64,000 nucleotides of DNA from Streptomyces lydicus (GCF_000717345.1 NZ_JNZA01000007.1:1-64000), one strand, 5' to 3'; positions 5,081-14,352 are shown, counted from the stretch's first letter. Translations and numbers: made by a program. The notes: a model not told the origin generated them from the letters alone.

Positions 5081-7804
5081 ATGCCCGCCAACAAGTCCGG
5101 CCCGGTCCCCAGGAAGAAGAAGGGGCGGCGCGGCCGCCTCGTCGCGATCACTGTCGTGCTGCTGCTCGTGGCGGGCATCGGTTTCGGCGCGTTCTGGGGA
5201 GTGAGCACCGTGCGTGCCTCCTTCCCGCAGACCACCGGCTCGCTCAAACTCCCGGGCCTGACGGACCCGGTGGACGTCGTCCGCGACGCCAACGGCATCC
5301 CGCAGATCTACGCCGACACCGATGAGGACCTCTTCCGCGCCCAGGGCTACGTCCAGGCCCAGGACCGCTTCTGGGAGATGGACGTCCGGCGCCACATGAC
5401 CGCCGGCCGGCTGTCGGAGATGTTCGGCAAGAGCCAGGTCAAGACCGACGAGTTCCTGCGCACCCTCGGCTGGCACCGGGTGGCGCAGAAGGAGTACGAC
5501 ACCAAGCTGTCGGCCGGGACCAAGAAGTACCTCCAGGCTTACTCCGACGGCGTCAACGCCTACCTCAAGGACCACGGCGGCTCCGCGCTGTCCCTGGAGT
5601 ACGCGGCACTGGACTTCCAGAACGACTACAAGCCGGAGAAGTGGACGCCGGTCGACTCGGTGGCCTGGCTCAAGGCGATGGCCTGGGACCTGCGCGGCAA
5701 CATGCAGGAAGAGATCGACCGCTCCCTGATGACCAGCCGCTTCACCCCCGAGCAGATCGCCCAGCTCTACCCGGCATACCCGTACAAGCGCAACAAGCCG
5801 ATCGTCGACGGCGGCACGGTCGACCCGGCCACCAAGCGGTTCTCGCCCAAGGGCTCGGCCCACTCCACCGCCGCGTCCGCCGGCGCCGCCGCCACCGGCC
5901 TGCAGTCCCAGCTGTCGTCGCTGTCCAAGACCCTCGACAAGGTCCCCGCGCTGCTCGGCCCCAACGGCAACGGCATCGGCTCCAACTCGTGGGTCGTCTC
6001 CGGCGCGCACACCCCCACCGGCAAACCGCTGCTCGCCAACGACCCGCACCTGGCGCCCCAGATGCCCTCGCTCTGGTACCAGATGGGCCTGCACTGCCGT
6101 ACCACCGGCCCCAAGTGCGGCTACGACGTCTCCGGCTTCACCTTCTCCGGCATGCCGGGCGTCGTCATCGGCCACAACCAGAACATCTCCTGGGGCATGA
6201 CCAACCTGGGTGCGGACGTCACCGACCTGTACCTGGAGAAGATCAACGCAGACGGGTACCTCTACGACGGCAAGCAGCAGCCCTTCGTCACGCGCAAGGA
6301 GACCATCAAGGTCGCCGGCGGCGAGAGCCGCGAGATCACCGTCCGCTCCACCAACAACGGACCGATCGTCTCCGACCGCGACGACGAACTCGGCAACGTC
6401 GGCAAGGGCGCCCCCGTCGGCAACGCCGCACCGGACCGCGGCGACGGCTACGCCGTCTCGCTCCGCTGGACCGCGCTGGACCCCGGCAAGTCCATGGACG
6501 CCATCTTCGAGCTGGACCGGGCCAAGGACTGGAGCAGCTTCCGCAAGGCCGCCGGGCACTTCGAGGTGCCCTCCCAGAACCTGATCTACGCCGACACCCA
6601 GGGCAACATCGGCTACCAGGCGCCCGGCCGGATCCCGGTCCGCGGCAAGGGCGACGGCCACTTCGACGGCACCTACCCGGCGCCCGGCTGGGACCCGGCC
6701 TACCAGTGGAAGAGCTACATCCCGCAGAAGGCCCTGCCGTACGAGTACAACCCCGAGCGCGGCTACATCGTCACCGCCAACCAGGCCGTCGCCGATGAGA
6801 AGTACCCGTACCTGATCACCAAGGACTGGGGCTACGGCTCCCGCAGCCAGCGGATCAACGACCTGATCCAGTCCAAGATCAAGGACGGCAGCAAGGTCTC
6901 CACCGACGACATGCAGGCGTTCCAGAAGGACAACAGCAGCGAGATCGCCCGGGTGCTCACGCCCTACCTGACGAAGCTCGACATCAAGGACAAGTACGTC
7001 CGCGACGCCCAGCAGCTGCTGGAGGGCTGGGACTTCACCCAGGAGCCCGACTCCGCTGCGGCCGCCTACTTCAACGCCGTCTGGCGCAACACCCTCAAGC
7101 TCGCGTTCGGCAACAAGATGCCCAAGGAGCTGCGCCCCGAAGGGCAGTGCCTGACCGTCCGCCCGGCCGACGAGACCGGACCCGCCGACGAGAACGACAA
7201 GTACGTCCGCGAATGCGGCCAGCGGGCCGGCGACACCGCCCAGCCCGACGGCGGCGACCGCTGGTACGAGGTCGTCCGCACCATCCTCGACGACCCCAAC
7301 AACGCCTGGTGGAAGACCGAGGACCGGCCCGGCCGCCCCGGCGACAAGAACCGCGACCAGCTCCTCGCGCACGCCATGAAGGACGCGCGCTACGAACTGA
7401 CCTCCAAGCTGGGCAAGAACATCGACAACTGGACCTGGGGCCGGCTGCACCAGATGTTCCTGAAGAACCAGACGCTCGGCACCGACGGTCCCGGCTTCCT
7501 CCAGGGCCTGTTCAACCGCGGCCCGTGGAACGTCGGAGGCGGTGAGGCCGCGGTCGACGCCACCGGCTGGAACGCCGCCGGCGGCTACAAGGTCACCTGG
7601 GTCCCGTCGATGCGGATGGTCGTCAACCTCGCCGACCTCGACAAGTCCCGCTGGATCAACCTCACCGGCGCCTCCGGGCACGCCTACGACGCCCACTACT
7701 ACGACCAGACCGACAAGTGGGCCAAGGGCGAGCTGCTGCCCTGGGCGTACAGCGAAGCGGCCGTGAAGAAGGCGGGCAAGGACACCCTGACGCTCTCGCC
7801 GTAG
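5081..7804 (+). CDS. Penicillin acylase family protein (Ntn hydrolase), membrane-anchored
   Basis: 907 aa. A basic N-terminus (RKKKGRRGR) and one hydrophobic segment (about residues 20-42) anchor or export it; the remainder is extracytoplasmic. Family enzymes are self-cleaved precursors in which an N-terminal Ser of the beta chain hydrolyses amides of penicillins, acyl-homoserine lactones or lipopeptides. The cleavage site is visible as G-SNSW with Ser301 matching the family Ser-Asn-x-Trp nucleophile, followed by NDPHLAPQMPSLWYQMGL. Start chosen at ATG 5081 after GAAGGA; an upstream ATG at 5030 adds unconserved residues. The acyl substrate is unknown. It ends at a strong terminator. Confidence 0.9.
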   Translation: MPANKSGPVPRKKKGRRGRLVAITVVLLLVAGIGFGAFWGVSTVRASFPQTTGSLKLPGLTDPVDVVRDANGIPQIYADTDEDLFRAQGYVQAQDRFWEMDVRRHMTAGRLSEMFGKSQVKTDEFLRTLGWHRVAQKEYDTKLSAGTKKYLQAYSDGVNAYLKDHGGSALSLEYAALDFQNDYKPEKWTPVDSVAWLKAMAWDLRGNMQEEIDRSLMTSRFTPEQIAQLYPAYPYKRNKPIVDGGTVDPATKRFSPKGSAHSTAASAGAAATGLQSQLSSLSKTLDKVPALLGPNGNGIGSNSWVVSGAHTPTGKPLLANDPHLAPQMPSLWYQMGLHCRTTGPKCGYDVSGFTFSGMPGVVIGHNQNISWGMTNLGADVTDLYLEKINADGYLYDGKQQPFVTRKETIKVAGGESREITVRSTNNGPIVSDRDDELGNVGKGAPVGNAAPDRGDGYAVSLRWTALDPGKSMDAIFELDRAKDWSSFRKAAGHFEVPSQNLIYADTQGNIGYQAPGRIPVRGKGDGHFDGTYPAPGWDPAYQWKSYIPQKALPYEYNPERGYIVTANQAVADEKYPYLITKDWGYGSRSQRINDLIQSKIKDGSKVSTDDMQAFQKDNSSEIARVLTPYLTKLDIKDKYVRDAQQLLEGWDFTQEPDSAAAAYFNAVWRNTLKLAFGNKMPKELRPEGQCLTVRPADETGPADENDKYVRECGQRAGDTAQPDGGDRWYEVVRTILDDPNNAWWKTEDRPGRPGDKNRDQLLAHAMKDARYELTSKLGKNIDNWTWGRLHQMFLKNQTLGTDGPGFLQGLFNRGPWNVGGGEAAVDATGWNAAGGYKVTWVPSMRMVVNLADLDKSRWINLTGASGHAYDAHYYDQTDKWAKGELLPWAYSEAAVKKAGKDTLTLSP

Positions 7805-7823
7805 GGCCGCCGCCCTCGCACAC

Positions 7824-7867
7824 CGCCGACGGGCGGGCCGGAGTCCTCTCCGGCCCGCCCGTCGGCG
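7824..7867. terminator. Bidirectional terminator, 20-bp perfect stem
   Basis: Arms 7824-7843 and 7848-7867 are perfectly complementary around a TCCT loop. The hairpin fills the gap between the convergent acylase and formyl-THF cyclo-ligase genes and should stop transcription from both sides. Confidence 0.9.
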
Positions 7868-7876
7868 TTCCCGGGC

Positions 7877-8506
7877 TCAGCCGGGGAACCGGTGCACCGC
7901 CGACGGCGTCACCGCGGCGTGCACCCGCCGGTCGTGCGGCTCGGCCGGCACCTCCTGGAGCACCTCGTCGTCGTACAGCAGCACCACCAGCGAGGTCCGC
8001 GCGCCGGCCCGCTCCAGCCGCGCCAGCACCCGGTCGTACGAGCCGCCGCCGCGCCCCAGCCGCAGCCCCCTCCGGTCCACCGCCAGACCCGGCAACAGCA
8101 CCACGTCCGCCCCGGTGACCGCCTCGGGGCCCAGCCGCTCCCCGGCAGGCTCCCGCAGCCCCCAGCCGGCCGGAACCAGCCGCTCGGGGCCCTCGTAGAG
8201 CGCCCATTCCAGATCGTTATCAGGCAGCAGCACGGGCAGCAGCACCCGCACCCCGGCCGCCCGCAGCCGCTCCAGCAGCGGCCCGGTGGCGGGCTCCCCG
8301 CCGATCGAGACATAGCCGGCGACCGTAGGGGCGGGGCCGGTCCGTTCGGCGGGCGGAGCGGCGAGATACCGCGCCAACTCGTCAAGTTCCAGGGCCCGTC
8401 GGGCCAGGGCCTCGCCCGTCGCCGCGACGACATCCGGCGGCAAGGATCTTCTTACCTCCAGGAGACCCCGCCGCAACCTGCGCTTTCTATCGTGCTCAGT
8501 GCTCAC
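7877..8506 (-). CDS. 5-formyltetrahydrofolate cyclo-ligase
   Basis: 209 aa. Converts 5-formyl-THF to 5,10-methenyl-THF with ATP in the cytosol, salvaging folate. The family signature is clear: LLPGLAVDRRGLRLGRGGGSYDRVL (about residues 136-160, LPG-x-AxD-x-x-G-x-RLGxGxGYYDR type), with an N-terminal KRRLRRGLLEVRRSL. It is divergent from galU, the same arrangement as Rv0992c and galU (Rv0993) in M. tuberculosis. Its start at 8506 is an ATG-type frame start (MSTEHDRKRRLR) and leaves about 80 bases for a shared promoter region. Confidence 0.95.
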   Translation of the reverse strand: MSTEHDRKRRLRRGLLEVRRSLPPDVVAATGEALARRALELDELARYLAAPPAERTGPAPTVAGYVSIGGEPATGPLLERLRAAGVRVLLPVLLPDNDLEWALYEGPERLVPAGWGLREPAGERLGPEAVTGADVVLLPGLAVDRRGLRLGRGGGSYDRVLARLERAGARTSLVVLLYDDEVLQEVPAEPHDRRVHAAVTPSAVHRFPG

Positions 8507-8587
8507 TGTGTGCCCTTGCTCCCGCTCTCATGCCCTATTCACCGGACCCTCATCATCGTTCCGAATGGGCCGGTTATGGTGTCGCGC

Positions 8588-9490
8588 ATGACCCCATCGC
8601 ACACACGGATCAGCAAGGCTGTCATCCCGGCAGCCGGCCTCGGCACCAGGTTTCTCCCCGCCACGAAGGCCACACCCAAGGAGATGCTCCCGGTCGTCGA
8701 CAAGCCCGCCATCCAGTACGTGGTGGAGGAGGCGGCCGCCGCCGGACTCTCCGACGTCCTGATGGTGACCGGCCGCAACAAGCGCCCGCTCGAGGACCAC
8801 TTCGACCGCAACTACGAACTCGAAGAGGCCCTGCACCGCAAGGGCGACGAGTCCCGCCTCGCCAAGGTCCAGGAGTCCAGCGACCTGGCGACCATGCACT
8901 ACGTCCGCCAGGGCGACCCCAAGGGGCTGGGCCACGCGGTGCTGTGCGCCGCGCCCCACGTCGGCGACCAGCCCTTCGCGGTCCTCCTCGGTGACGACCT
9001 GATCGACCCCCGCGACCCCCTGCTGGCGCGCATGGTCGAGATCCAGGAACAGCACGGCGGCTCGGTCATCGCCCTCATGGAGGTCGACCCGGCGCAGATC
9101 CACCTCTACGGCTGCGCGGCCGCCGCCCCCACCGGCGACGACGACGTGGTGACCGTCTCCGACCTGGTCGAGAAGCCCGACCCGGCCGACGCCCCCAGCA
9201 ACCTCGCCATCATCGGCCGCTACGTCCTCGACCCGGCCGTCTTCGAGGTGCTGCGCAAGACCGACCCGGGCCGCGGCGGCGAGATCCAGCTCACCGACGC
9301 CCTCCAGGCCCTGGCCGCCGACCCCTCCCTGGGCGGGCCGGTGCACGGCGTGATCTTCAAGGGCCGGCGCTATGACACCGGCGACCGTGGCGACTACCTG
9401 CGTGCCATTGTCAGACTGGCATGCGAACGTGAGGACCTGGGCCCCGACTTCCGGGCCTGGCTGCGCAGTTACGTCACCGAGGAGATGTAG
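8588..9490 (+). CDS. galU: UTP-glucose-1-phosphate uridylyltransferase
   Basis: 300 aa, the normal GalU length. Makes UDP-glucose from UTP and glucose-1-phosphate, the entry to UDP-sugars for envelope polymers and trehalose. Nucleotidyltransferase motifs are intact: IPAAGLGTRFLPATKATPKEMLP, followed by VVDKPAIQYVVEEA, then LLGDDLID and GGEIQLTDAL. ATG 8588 gives the usual N-terminus MTPSHTRISKAVIPAAG; an in-frame ATG at 8576 is possible. The next gene, glp/moeA, starts 4 bases after the stop codon, so they are co-transcribed. Confidence 0.96.
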   Translation: MTPSHTRISKAVIPAAGLGTRFLPATKATPKEMLPVVDKPAIQYVVEEAAAAGLSDVLMVTGRNKRPLEDHFDRNYELEEALHRKGDESRLAKVQESSDLATMHYVRQGDPKGLGHAVLCAAPHVGDQPFAVLLGDDLIDPRDPLLARMVEIQEQHGGSVIALMEVDPAQIHLYGCAAAAPTGDDDVVTVSDLVEKPDPADAPSNLAIIGRYVLDPAVFEVLRKTDPGRGGEIQLTDALQALAADPSLGGPVHGVIFKGRRYDTGDRGDYLRAIVRLACEREDLGPDFRAWLRSYVTEEM

Positions 9491-9494
9491 GACG

Positions 9495-10835
9495 TTGAAC
9501 AACGCCACCGGCCGGACCAGCCACCAGGACCGCGTCTGGTCGGTGGCCGAGCACCTCGACGACGTGCTCTCCACCATCGCCCCCCTGGAGCCGATCGAGC
9601 TGCAGCTCCTCGACGCCCAGGGCTGCGTCCTGGTGGACGACCTCACCGTCCCCGTCGCCCTGCCGCCCTTCGACAACAGCTCCATGGACGGCTATGCCGT
9701 CCGCGTCGCCGACGTGGCGGACGCGAGCGGGACCGCCCCGGTCACCCTCACCGTCATCGGCGACGTCGCGGCGGGCAGCGGCGAGCTGCCGGAGCTCGGC
9801 CCCGGCCAGGCCGCCCGGATCATGACCGGCGCCCCGGTCCCGCCCGGCGCCGAGGCTGTCGTCCCCGTCGAGTGGACCGACGGCGGCTCCGGCGAGGGGC
9901 CGGCGGACACCATGCGCGCCCACAGCGCCGCCCCCCAGGACGCCGCCGGCGAGGTCCGCGTGCACCGCCCGGTCACCGCCGGCGCCCACATCCGCGCCCG
10001 CGGCAGCGACGTCACCGAAGGCGAGCCGGCCCTCACCGCGGGCACCGTCCTCGGCCCCTCCCAGATCGGCCTGCTGGCCGCCCTCGGCTACGGCACGGTC
10101 CGGGTCCGGCCCCGCCCCCGCGTCGTGGTGATGTCCACCGGCAGCGAACTGGTCCAGCCCGGCGAGCCGTTGGGCCCCGGCCAGATCCACGACTCCAACA
10201 GCTTCCAGCTCACCGCCGCCGCCCGCGCCGCCGGCGCCCTCGCCTACCGCGTCGGCGCGGTCGCCGACGACGCCGACACCCTCCGCGCCACCCTGGAGGA
10301 CCAGCTCATCCGGGCCGACATCCTCGTCACCAGCGGCGGCGTCAGCGTCGGCGCCTACGACGTGGTCAAGGAAACCCTGACCGCGCTGTCGGAGGAGACG
10401 GCACCGGACGGCTCGCCGGTGTCCGGCCGGGTCGAGTTCCGCAAGCTCGCCATGCAGCCCGGCAAGCCCCAGGGCTTCGGCCTCATCGGCCCCGACCGCA
10501 TCCCGCTGCTGGCCCTGCCCGGCAACCCGGTCAGCTCGTACGTCTCCTTCGAGCTCTTCGTCCGCCCCGCCATCCGCGCCCTGATGGGCCTGCCCGACGC
10601 GCAGCGCCCCACCGTCCCCGCCCGGTGCACCGACGCCATCGCCTCCTCGCCCCAGGGCAAGCGGCAGTTCCTGCGCGGCTCCTACGACGCAGCGGCCGGC
10701 ACGGTCACCCCCGTCGGCGGCCCTGGTTCCCACCTGATCAAGGCCATGGCGCACGCCAACGCCCTGATCGTCGTCCCCGAGGACACCACCGAGGTCCCCG
10801 CGGACGCGGACGTGGACGTCCTGCCGCTGGGATAG
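9495..10835 (+). CDS. glp: Gephyrin-like molybdopterin molybdotransferase (Glp/MoeA)
   Basis: 446 aa from a TTG start with GAGGAG ten bases upstream. MoeA-family proteins insert molybdate into adenylated molybdopterin. Motifs: [13 protein letters not shown] (residues about 55-67), [17 protein letters not shown], and the MoCF/MogA-like domain with [17 protein letters not shown], then [10 protein letters not shown] and [16 protein letters not shown]. In Corynebacterium the paralogue in this position, Glp, is reported to act in cell division with the membrane receptor GlpR, whose homologue SepX is encoded 1.8 kb downstream. Whether this protein is catalytic, structural, or both is not decidable here, although its catalytic motifs look complete and moaC and mogA follow. 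Confidence 0.92.
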   Translation: MNNATGRTSHQDRVWSVAEHLDDVLSTIAPLEPIELQLLDAQGCVLVDDLTVPVALPPFDNSSMDGYAVRVADVADASGTAPVTLTVIGDVAAGSGELPELGPGQAARIMTGAPVPPGAEAVVPVEWTDGGSGEGPADTMRAHSAAPQDAAGEVRVHRPVTAGAHIRARGSDVTEGEPALTAGTVLGPSQIGLLAALGYGTVRVRPRPRVVVMSTGSELVQPGEPLGPGQIHDSNSFQLTAAARAAGALAYRVGAVADDADTLRATLEDQLIRADILVTSGGVSVGAYDVVKETLTALSEETAPDGSPVSGRVEFRKLAMQPGKPQGFGLIGPDRIPLLALPGNPVSSYVSFELFVRPAIRALMGLPDAQRPTVPARCTDAIASSPQGKRQFLRGSYDAAAGTVTPVGGPGSHLIKAMAHANALIVVPEDTTEVPADADVDVLPLG

Positions 10836-10906
10836 CCCGCCGGGTGGCCCACGGCCGCCAGGGGTACGGTGTCGTCCCACAGGCGGCAGTTTGGACCGGG
10901 AGAACG

Positions 10907-11389
10907 ATGAGCAGCGGCCAGCAACACCTCACCCATCTCGACGCGGCGGGCGCGGCGCGGATGGTCGACGTCTCCGCGAAGGACGTCACCGCCCGCACCG
11001 CCACCGCCCGTGGCCGCGTCCTGGTATCGCCGCAGGTCATCGAGTTGCTGCGGGGCGAGGGCATGCCCAAGGGCGACGCCCTGGCCACCGCCCGGATCGC
11101 CGGCATCATGGGCGCCAAGCGCACCCCCGACCTGATCCCGCTCTGCCACCCCCTCGCCGTCTCCGGCGTCAAGCTCGACCTCGCCGTCACCGACGAGGCC
11201 GTGGAGATCACGGCCACCGTCAAGACCACCGACCGCACCGGCGTCGAGATGGAGGCGCTCACCGCCGTCTCCGTCGCCGCGCTCACCGTCGTCGACATGG
11301 TCAAGGCCGTCGACAAGGCCGCGGTGATCTCCGACATCCGCGTCGAGGAGAAGACCGGCGGCAAGTCCGGCGACTGGAGCCGGTCATGA
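10907..11389 (+). CDS. moaC: Cyclic pyranopterin monophosphate synthase MoaC
   Basis: 160 aa. Converts the MoaA product to cyclic pyranopterin monophosphate in molybdenum cofactor synthesis. Diagnostic residues are present: [18 protein letters not shown] near the N-terminus, [28 protein letters not shown] (active-site region), and [33 protein letters not shown] 10907 follows GGGAG. It overlaps mogA by 4 bases (ATGA), so the two are translationally coupled. Confidence 0.97.
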   Translation: MSSGQQHLTHLDAAGAARMVDVSAKDVTARTATARGRVLVSPQVIELLRGEGMPKGDALATARIAGIMGAKRTPDLIPLCHPLAVSGVKLDLAVTDEAVEITATVKTTDRTGVEMEALTAVSVAALTVVDMVKAVDKAAVISDIRVEEKTGGKSGDWSRS

Positions 11390-11889
11390 GACCCGCCCGC
11401 GCCCTGGTCGTCACCGCCTCCAACCGCGCCGCGGCCGGCGTGTACGCCGACAAGGGCGGCCCGCTGCTCGCCGAGGGCCTCACGGCCATGGGCTTCGAGG
11501 TCGACGGCCCCCAGGTCGTCCCCGACGGCGACCCGGTGGAGGCCGCCCTGCGCCAGGCCGTCGACTCCGCCCGCTACGCCGTCATCCTCACCACCGGCGG
11601 CACGGGCCTCTCGCCGACCGACCGCACCCCCGAGGCCACCCGCCGGATCCTGGACCACGAGGTCCCCGGCATCCCCGAGGCGATCCGCGCGGCCGGCCGC
11701 GCGAAGGTCCCCACCGCCGCCCTCTCCCGCGGCCTGGCCGGAGTCGCCGGTACGACCCTGATCGTCAACCTCCCCGGCTCGACCGGCGGCGTCCGCGACG
11801 GCCTCGCGGTCCTCGCCGACCTCCTGCCGCACGCCGTCGACCAGATCCGCGGCGGCGATCATCCCCGTCCTTCCGGGAGCCCGAGCTGA
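11386..11889 (+). CDS. mogA: Molybdenum cofactor biosynthesis protein (MogA/MoaB family)
   Basis: 167 aa. Binds molybdopterin and adenylates it before molybdate insertion. MogA/MoaB motifs: [23 protein letters not shown] at the N-terminus, [19 protein letters not shown] in the middle, and [16 protein letters not shown] near the end. It shares ATGA with moaC and its stop overlaps the probable CTG start of the next gene, giving a tight moaC-mogA-GNAT arrangement. MoaB and MogA cannot be separated by eye. Confidence 0.93.
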   Translation: MRPARALVVTASNRAAAGVYADKGGPLLAEGLTAMGFEVDGPQVVPDGDPVEAALRQAVDSARYAVILTTGGTGLSPTDRTPEATRRILDHEVPGIPEAIRAAGRAKVPTAALSRGLAGVAGTTLIVNLPGSTGGVRDGLAVLADLLPHAVDQIRGGDHPRPSGSPS

Positions 11890-12518
11890 ACGCGCCCTGG
11901 CCGGTGGTCCTGACGGACGGTGATGTCACCCTCCGCCCGATAAAGGTGCGCGACCAGCGGGCCTGGCGCGAGGTCAACCGCCGCAACCGCGACTGGCTGC
12001 GCCCCTGGGAAGCCACCATCCCGCCGCCCCCGCCCGGCCTCGCCCCGCCCCACCGGCCCACCTACCGGCAGATGGTCCGCCATCTGCGCGCCGAGGCACA
12101 CGCCGGCCGGATGCTCCCGTTCGTCGTCGAATACCGGGGCCGGCTCGTCGGACAACTCACCGTCGCCGGCATCACCTGGGGCTCCATGTGTTCCGGCCAT
12201 ATCGGCTACTGGGTCGATCAGGAAGTCGCCGGCCGCGGCGTCATCCCGACCGCCGTGGCGCTCGCCGTCGACCACTGCTTCCGTTCCGTGGGACTGCACC
12301 GCATCGAGGTCTGCATTCGCCCCGAGAACATCCCCAGCCGCCGCGTGGTGGAAAAACTCGGCTTTCGCGAAGAAGGCATCCGCCCGCGCTACCTGCACAT
12401 CGACGGAGCCTGGCGCGACCACGCGGTTTTCGCCCTCACCGCGGAAGAAGCCCCCGAAGGGCTGCTCAGCCGCTGGCACCAGCAGAAACCCGCCGCTCCC
12501 GGCACACCCCACAAATAA
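11886..12518 (+). CDS. rimJ: RimJ-like GNAT N-acetyltransferase
   Basis: 210 aa if the CTG at 11886 is used, 204 aa from GTG 11904. Upstream GGGAG is six bases before the CTG, and the intervening residues NAPWPV resemble the GWPVVL start of the mycobacterial homologue (Rv0995, RimJ), so the CTG is preferred. The GNAT fold shows VTLRPIKVRDQRAW, then YWVDQEVAGRGVIPTAVALAVDHCF (acetyl-CoA loop) and RIEVCIRPENIPSRRVVEKLGF. The RimJ/L branch acetylates protein N-termini; the substrate here is unknown. The position between mogA and sepX is conserved in actinobacteria. Confidence 0.88.
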   Translation: MNAPWPVVLTDGDVTLRPIKVRDQRAWREVNRRNRDWLRPWEATIPPPPPGLAPPHRPTYRQMVRHLRAEAHAGRMLPFVVEYRGRLVGQLTVAGITWGSMCSGHIGYWVDQEVAGRGVIPTAVALAVDHCFRSVGLHRIEVCIRPENIPSRRVVEKLGFREEGIRPRYLHIDGAWRDHAVFALTAEEAPEGLLSRWHQQKPAAPGTPHK

Positions 12519-12669
12519 AATAAACGTTCGAATGCAATCCCGAATTGGCCCGATTGGTGGGGGTGCGGATCTCTACCATCACAAAAAAGTTCGAGATATC
12601 AGCCAGATCGTGCGACACACCGGCCCAATTGGCGGATGGCCCCATGCAAACCCCTCTACCGTGTGAGTT
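12519..12669 (+). promoter_or_regulatory. AT-rich upstream region of sepX
   Basis: This 151-base gap is AT-rich relative to the flanks, starting with AAATAAAATAAACG and containing ACAAAAAAGTTCGAGATATC. It should carry the sepX promoter, so sepX may be transcribed separately from the galU operon. No clear -35/-10 pair or operator could be assigned. Confidence 0.4.
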
Positions 12670-13698
12670 GTGAGAAGCAGCGGCCTCATCTACGCAGTCA
12701 TCGTCGGGGCCTGGGCCGCCTACTTGGTGCCGATGTGGCTCCGTAGACAGGACGAGCTCAACGAGGCCCGGCCGACCGAGCGCTTCAGCACCGCCATCCG
12801 GCTGCTGTCCGGACGCGCGGCCATGCAGCGTCGCTACGACAAGGAGCGCGGGGAGTACCCCGCCGACGACGCGGGCGACGAACCGGCCCCGGACGCCCTT
12901 GCCGACGAGGCCGCCGCGGGGCCCTACGGCGACCCCGCCCCCGTGGACGAGCCCGAGACTCACACCCGGGTGCAGCCCTCCGCGCCGCGCCCGTCCCTCT
13001 CCGAGCGGGCCAAGCGCGCCAAGGTCCTCGCCCGGCGCCGGCGCACCATCACCGTCCTCTTCCTCACCTTCACCACCGGCGCCATCGTCGCGGCCGTCGG
13101 CGGCCTGCCCTTCCTCTGGGCCCCGGCGATCCCCGCACTGCTCCTGACCGCGTACATCATTTACCTGCGCGCCCAGGAGCGCCGCCGCTTCACCTTCACC
13201 ATGGACCAGCGCAAGGCGGAGGCGGCGGCGCAGCGGCTGCGGGAAGGCCGGCACCGCCCTCGCCAGGCGGCCGACCAGCCGCCCGCCGACGACCACCCGG
13301 CCGACGTCCACGCTGACGCCCCCCTCGACATCGCCCCCGAACCGCCCCGCGCGGCTCCCTCGTCCCGCCCTTCCCCCACGGCCGGCCGCCGCGCCGTGGT
13401 CGAGGAGACCGACCACGCCGAGTGGGTCGACCAGCAGCGCGAACGCGAGCGCCCGCGCCCGGCCACCGGCAGCTGGGACCCCGTCCCGGTCCCGCTCCCC
13501 ACCTACGTCACGGCCCCGGTCGCCCCGCGCGCCACCAGCCACGTCGACCTCGACGCCGAGGACGCCTGGAGCTCCGCACGCTCCAGCGCCGCCCCCGACC
13601 ACCCCCAGCCCGACACCCCCGCCCGCCGCTCCCGCGGCCGCACCCCGCTCTTCGACCAGTACGAGGACGAGGACCGCCCCCGCGCCGCCAACGAGTGA
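12670..13698 (+). CDS. sepX: Divisome membrane protein SepX/GlpR
   Basis: 342 aa from a GTG start. One membrane helix at residues 5-22 (GLIYAVIVGAWAAYLVPMWL), a charged cytoplasmic linker, then a second pair of hydrophobic stretches at about 118-160, and a long Pro/Arg/Asp-rich C-terminal tail. SepX is reported in Streptomyces to stabilise division septa and be needed for hyphal compartmentalisation; its Corynebacterium homologue GlpR is the membrane receptor of the gephyrin-like Glp. Here glp/moeA lies 1.8 kb upstream, matching that pairing. The N-terminal helix and position after rimJ are the main identifying features; the tail is poorly conserved. Confidence 0.88.
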   Translation: MRSSGLIYAVIVGAWAAYLVPMWLRRQDELNEARPTERFSTAIRLLSGRAAMQRRYDKERGEYPADDAGDEPAPDALADEAAAGPYGDPAPVDEPETHTRVQPSAPRPSLSERAKRAKVLARRRRTITVLFLTFTTGAIVAAVGGLPFLWAPAIPALLLTAYIIYLRAQERRRFTFTMDQRKAEAAAQRLREGRHRPRQAADQPPADDHPADVHADAPLDIAPEPPRAAPSSRPSPTAGRRAVVEETDHAEWVDQQRERERPRPATGSWDPVPVPLPTYVTAPVAPRATSHVDLDAEDAWSSARSSAAPDHPQPDTPARRSRGRTPLFDQYEDEDRPRAANE

Positions 13699-13800
13699 CC
13701 CACCCCGCACCGGGCGAACGAGTGACAGCCCTCCACTGACCAGCACGGGAAGCGATTTCCGAGCACCGCGACCGGGATGCTAGAGTTTCTCTCGTCGCAA

Positions 13801-13873
13801 GGGCCTGTGGCGCAGCTGGTAGCGCACCTCGTTCGCAACGAGGGGGTCAGGGGTTCGAATCCCCTCAGGTCCA
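13801..13873 (+). tRNA. tRNA-Ala (anticodon CGC)
   Basis: A complete cloverleaf: acceptor GGGCCTG pairs with CAGGTCC, D arm GCGC/GCGC, anticodon stem CCTCG/CGAGG with loop TTCGCAA, and T arm AGGGG TTCGAAT CCCCT. Anticodon CGC reads GCG alanine codons. CCA is not encoded. Confidence 0.97.
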
Positions 13874-13876
13874 CAG

Positions 13877-13922
13877 CACGTCAAAGCCCCCGCCGGGGAT
13901 ATCCGGTGGGGGCTTTGACGTG
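13877..13922. terminator. Terminator after tRNA-Ala
   Basis: Twenty-base arms at 13877-13896 and 13903-13922 pair with a single mismatch around GGATAT. It begins four bases after the tRNA and ends two bases before the convergent gene's stop codon, so it serves both. Confidence 0.9.
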
Positions 13923-13923
13923 G

Positions 13924-14352
13924 TCAGGGCTGGGTGCGGCTGATCACTCGGCCTCGTTCGTCGCGGCGGTGCTTTCCCGCGCTGATCGACAGGCAGACCA
14001 CCGCGGCGAACACGATGAAGCCGGCGGTCACCGTCAGCAGGTGCCACCAGCCTCCGTTGCCGACGCCGACCCAGGCCAGCACCACGGCGATGGCGAGCAG
14101 GGTGAGCCCCATGGAGATGCCCACCCAGTCCCTGGAGCGCACGTCCTCGTCCTCGATGAGGGTGGAGATCGAGGCGTCGACGTGTTCCCGGTACCGGCTC
14201 TTGCCCTCCAGGTCGTCGGGCATCATCGCCAACAGCTCGATGTCGCGCTTCAGTCGGTCTCGACCGTCGTAGCGCGTCCGCCGGCTTTGCCAGACGACCC
14301 CCGCGAGCGACAGCAGAGCGATCAGCACCGGGGTGAGGTCGGTCCACTTCAT
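13924..14352 (-). CDS. Small membrane protein of unknown function
   Basis: 142 aa. The N-terminal helix (TDLTPVLIALLSLAGVVWQ) is followed by a basic cytoplasmic stretch with YDGRDRLKRDIELLAMMPDDLEGKSRYREHV and then two more membrane helices (about 87-130). It resembles small inner-membrane proteins common in Streptomyces with no known role. ATG 14352 (MKWTDL) is preferred over ATG 14379. It is convergent with the tRNA; 14353-14603 upstream holds nothing recognisable. Confidence 0.7.
   Translation of the reverse strand: MKWTDLTPVLIALLSLAGVVWQSRRTRYDGRDRLKRDIELLAMMPDDLEGKSRYREHVDASISTLIEDEDVRSRDWVGISMGLTLLAIAVVLAWVGVGNGGWWHLLTVTAGFIVFAAVVCLSISAGKHRRDERGRVISRTQP

Noticed and set aside
5036..7696. 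Minus-strand 886-codon frame over the acylase gene
   Set aside because: Shadow of the real acylase, which carries clear family motifs on the other strand.
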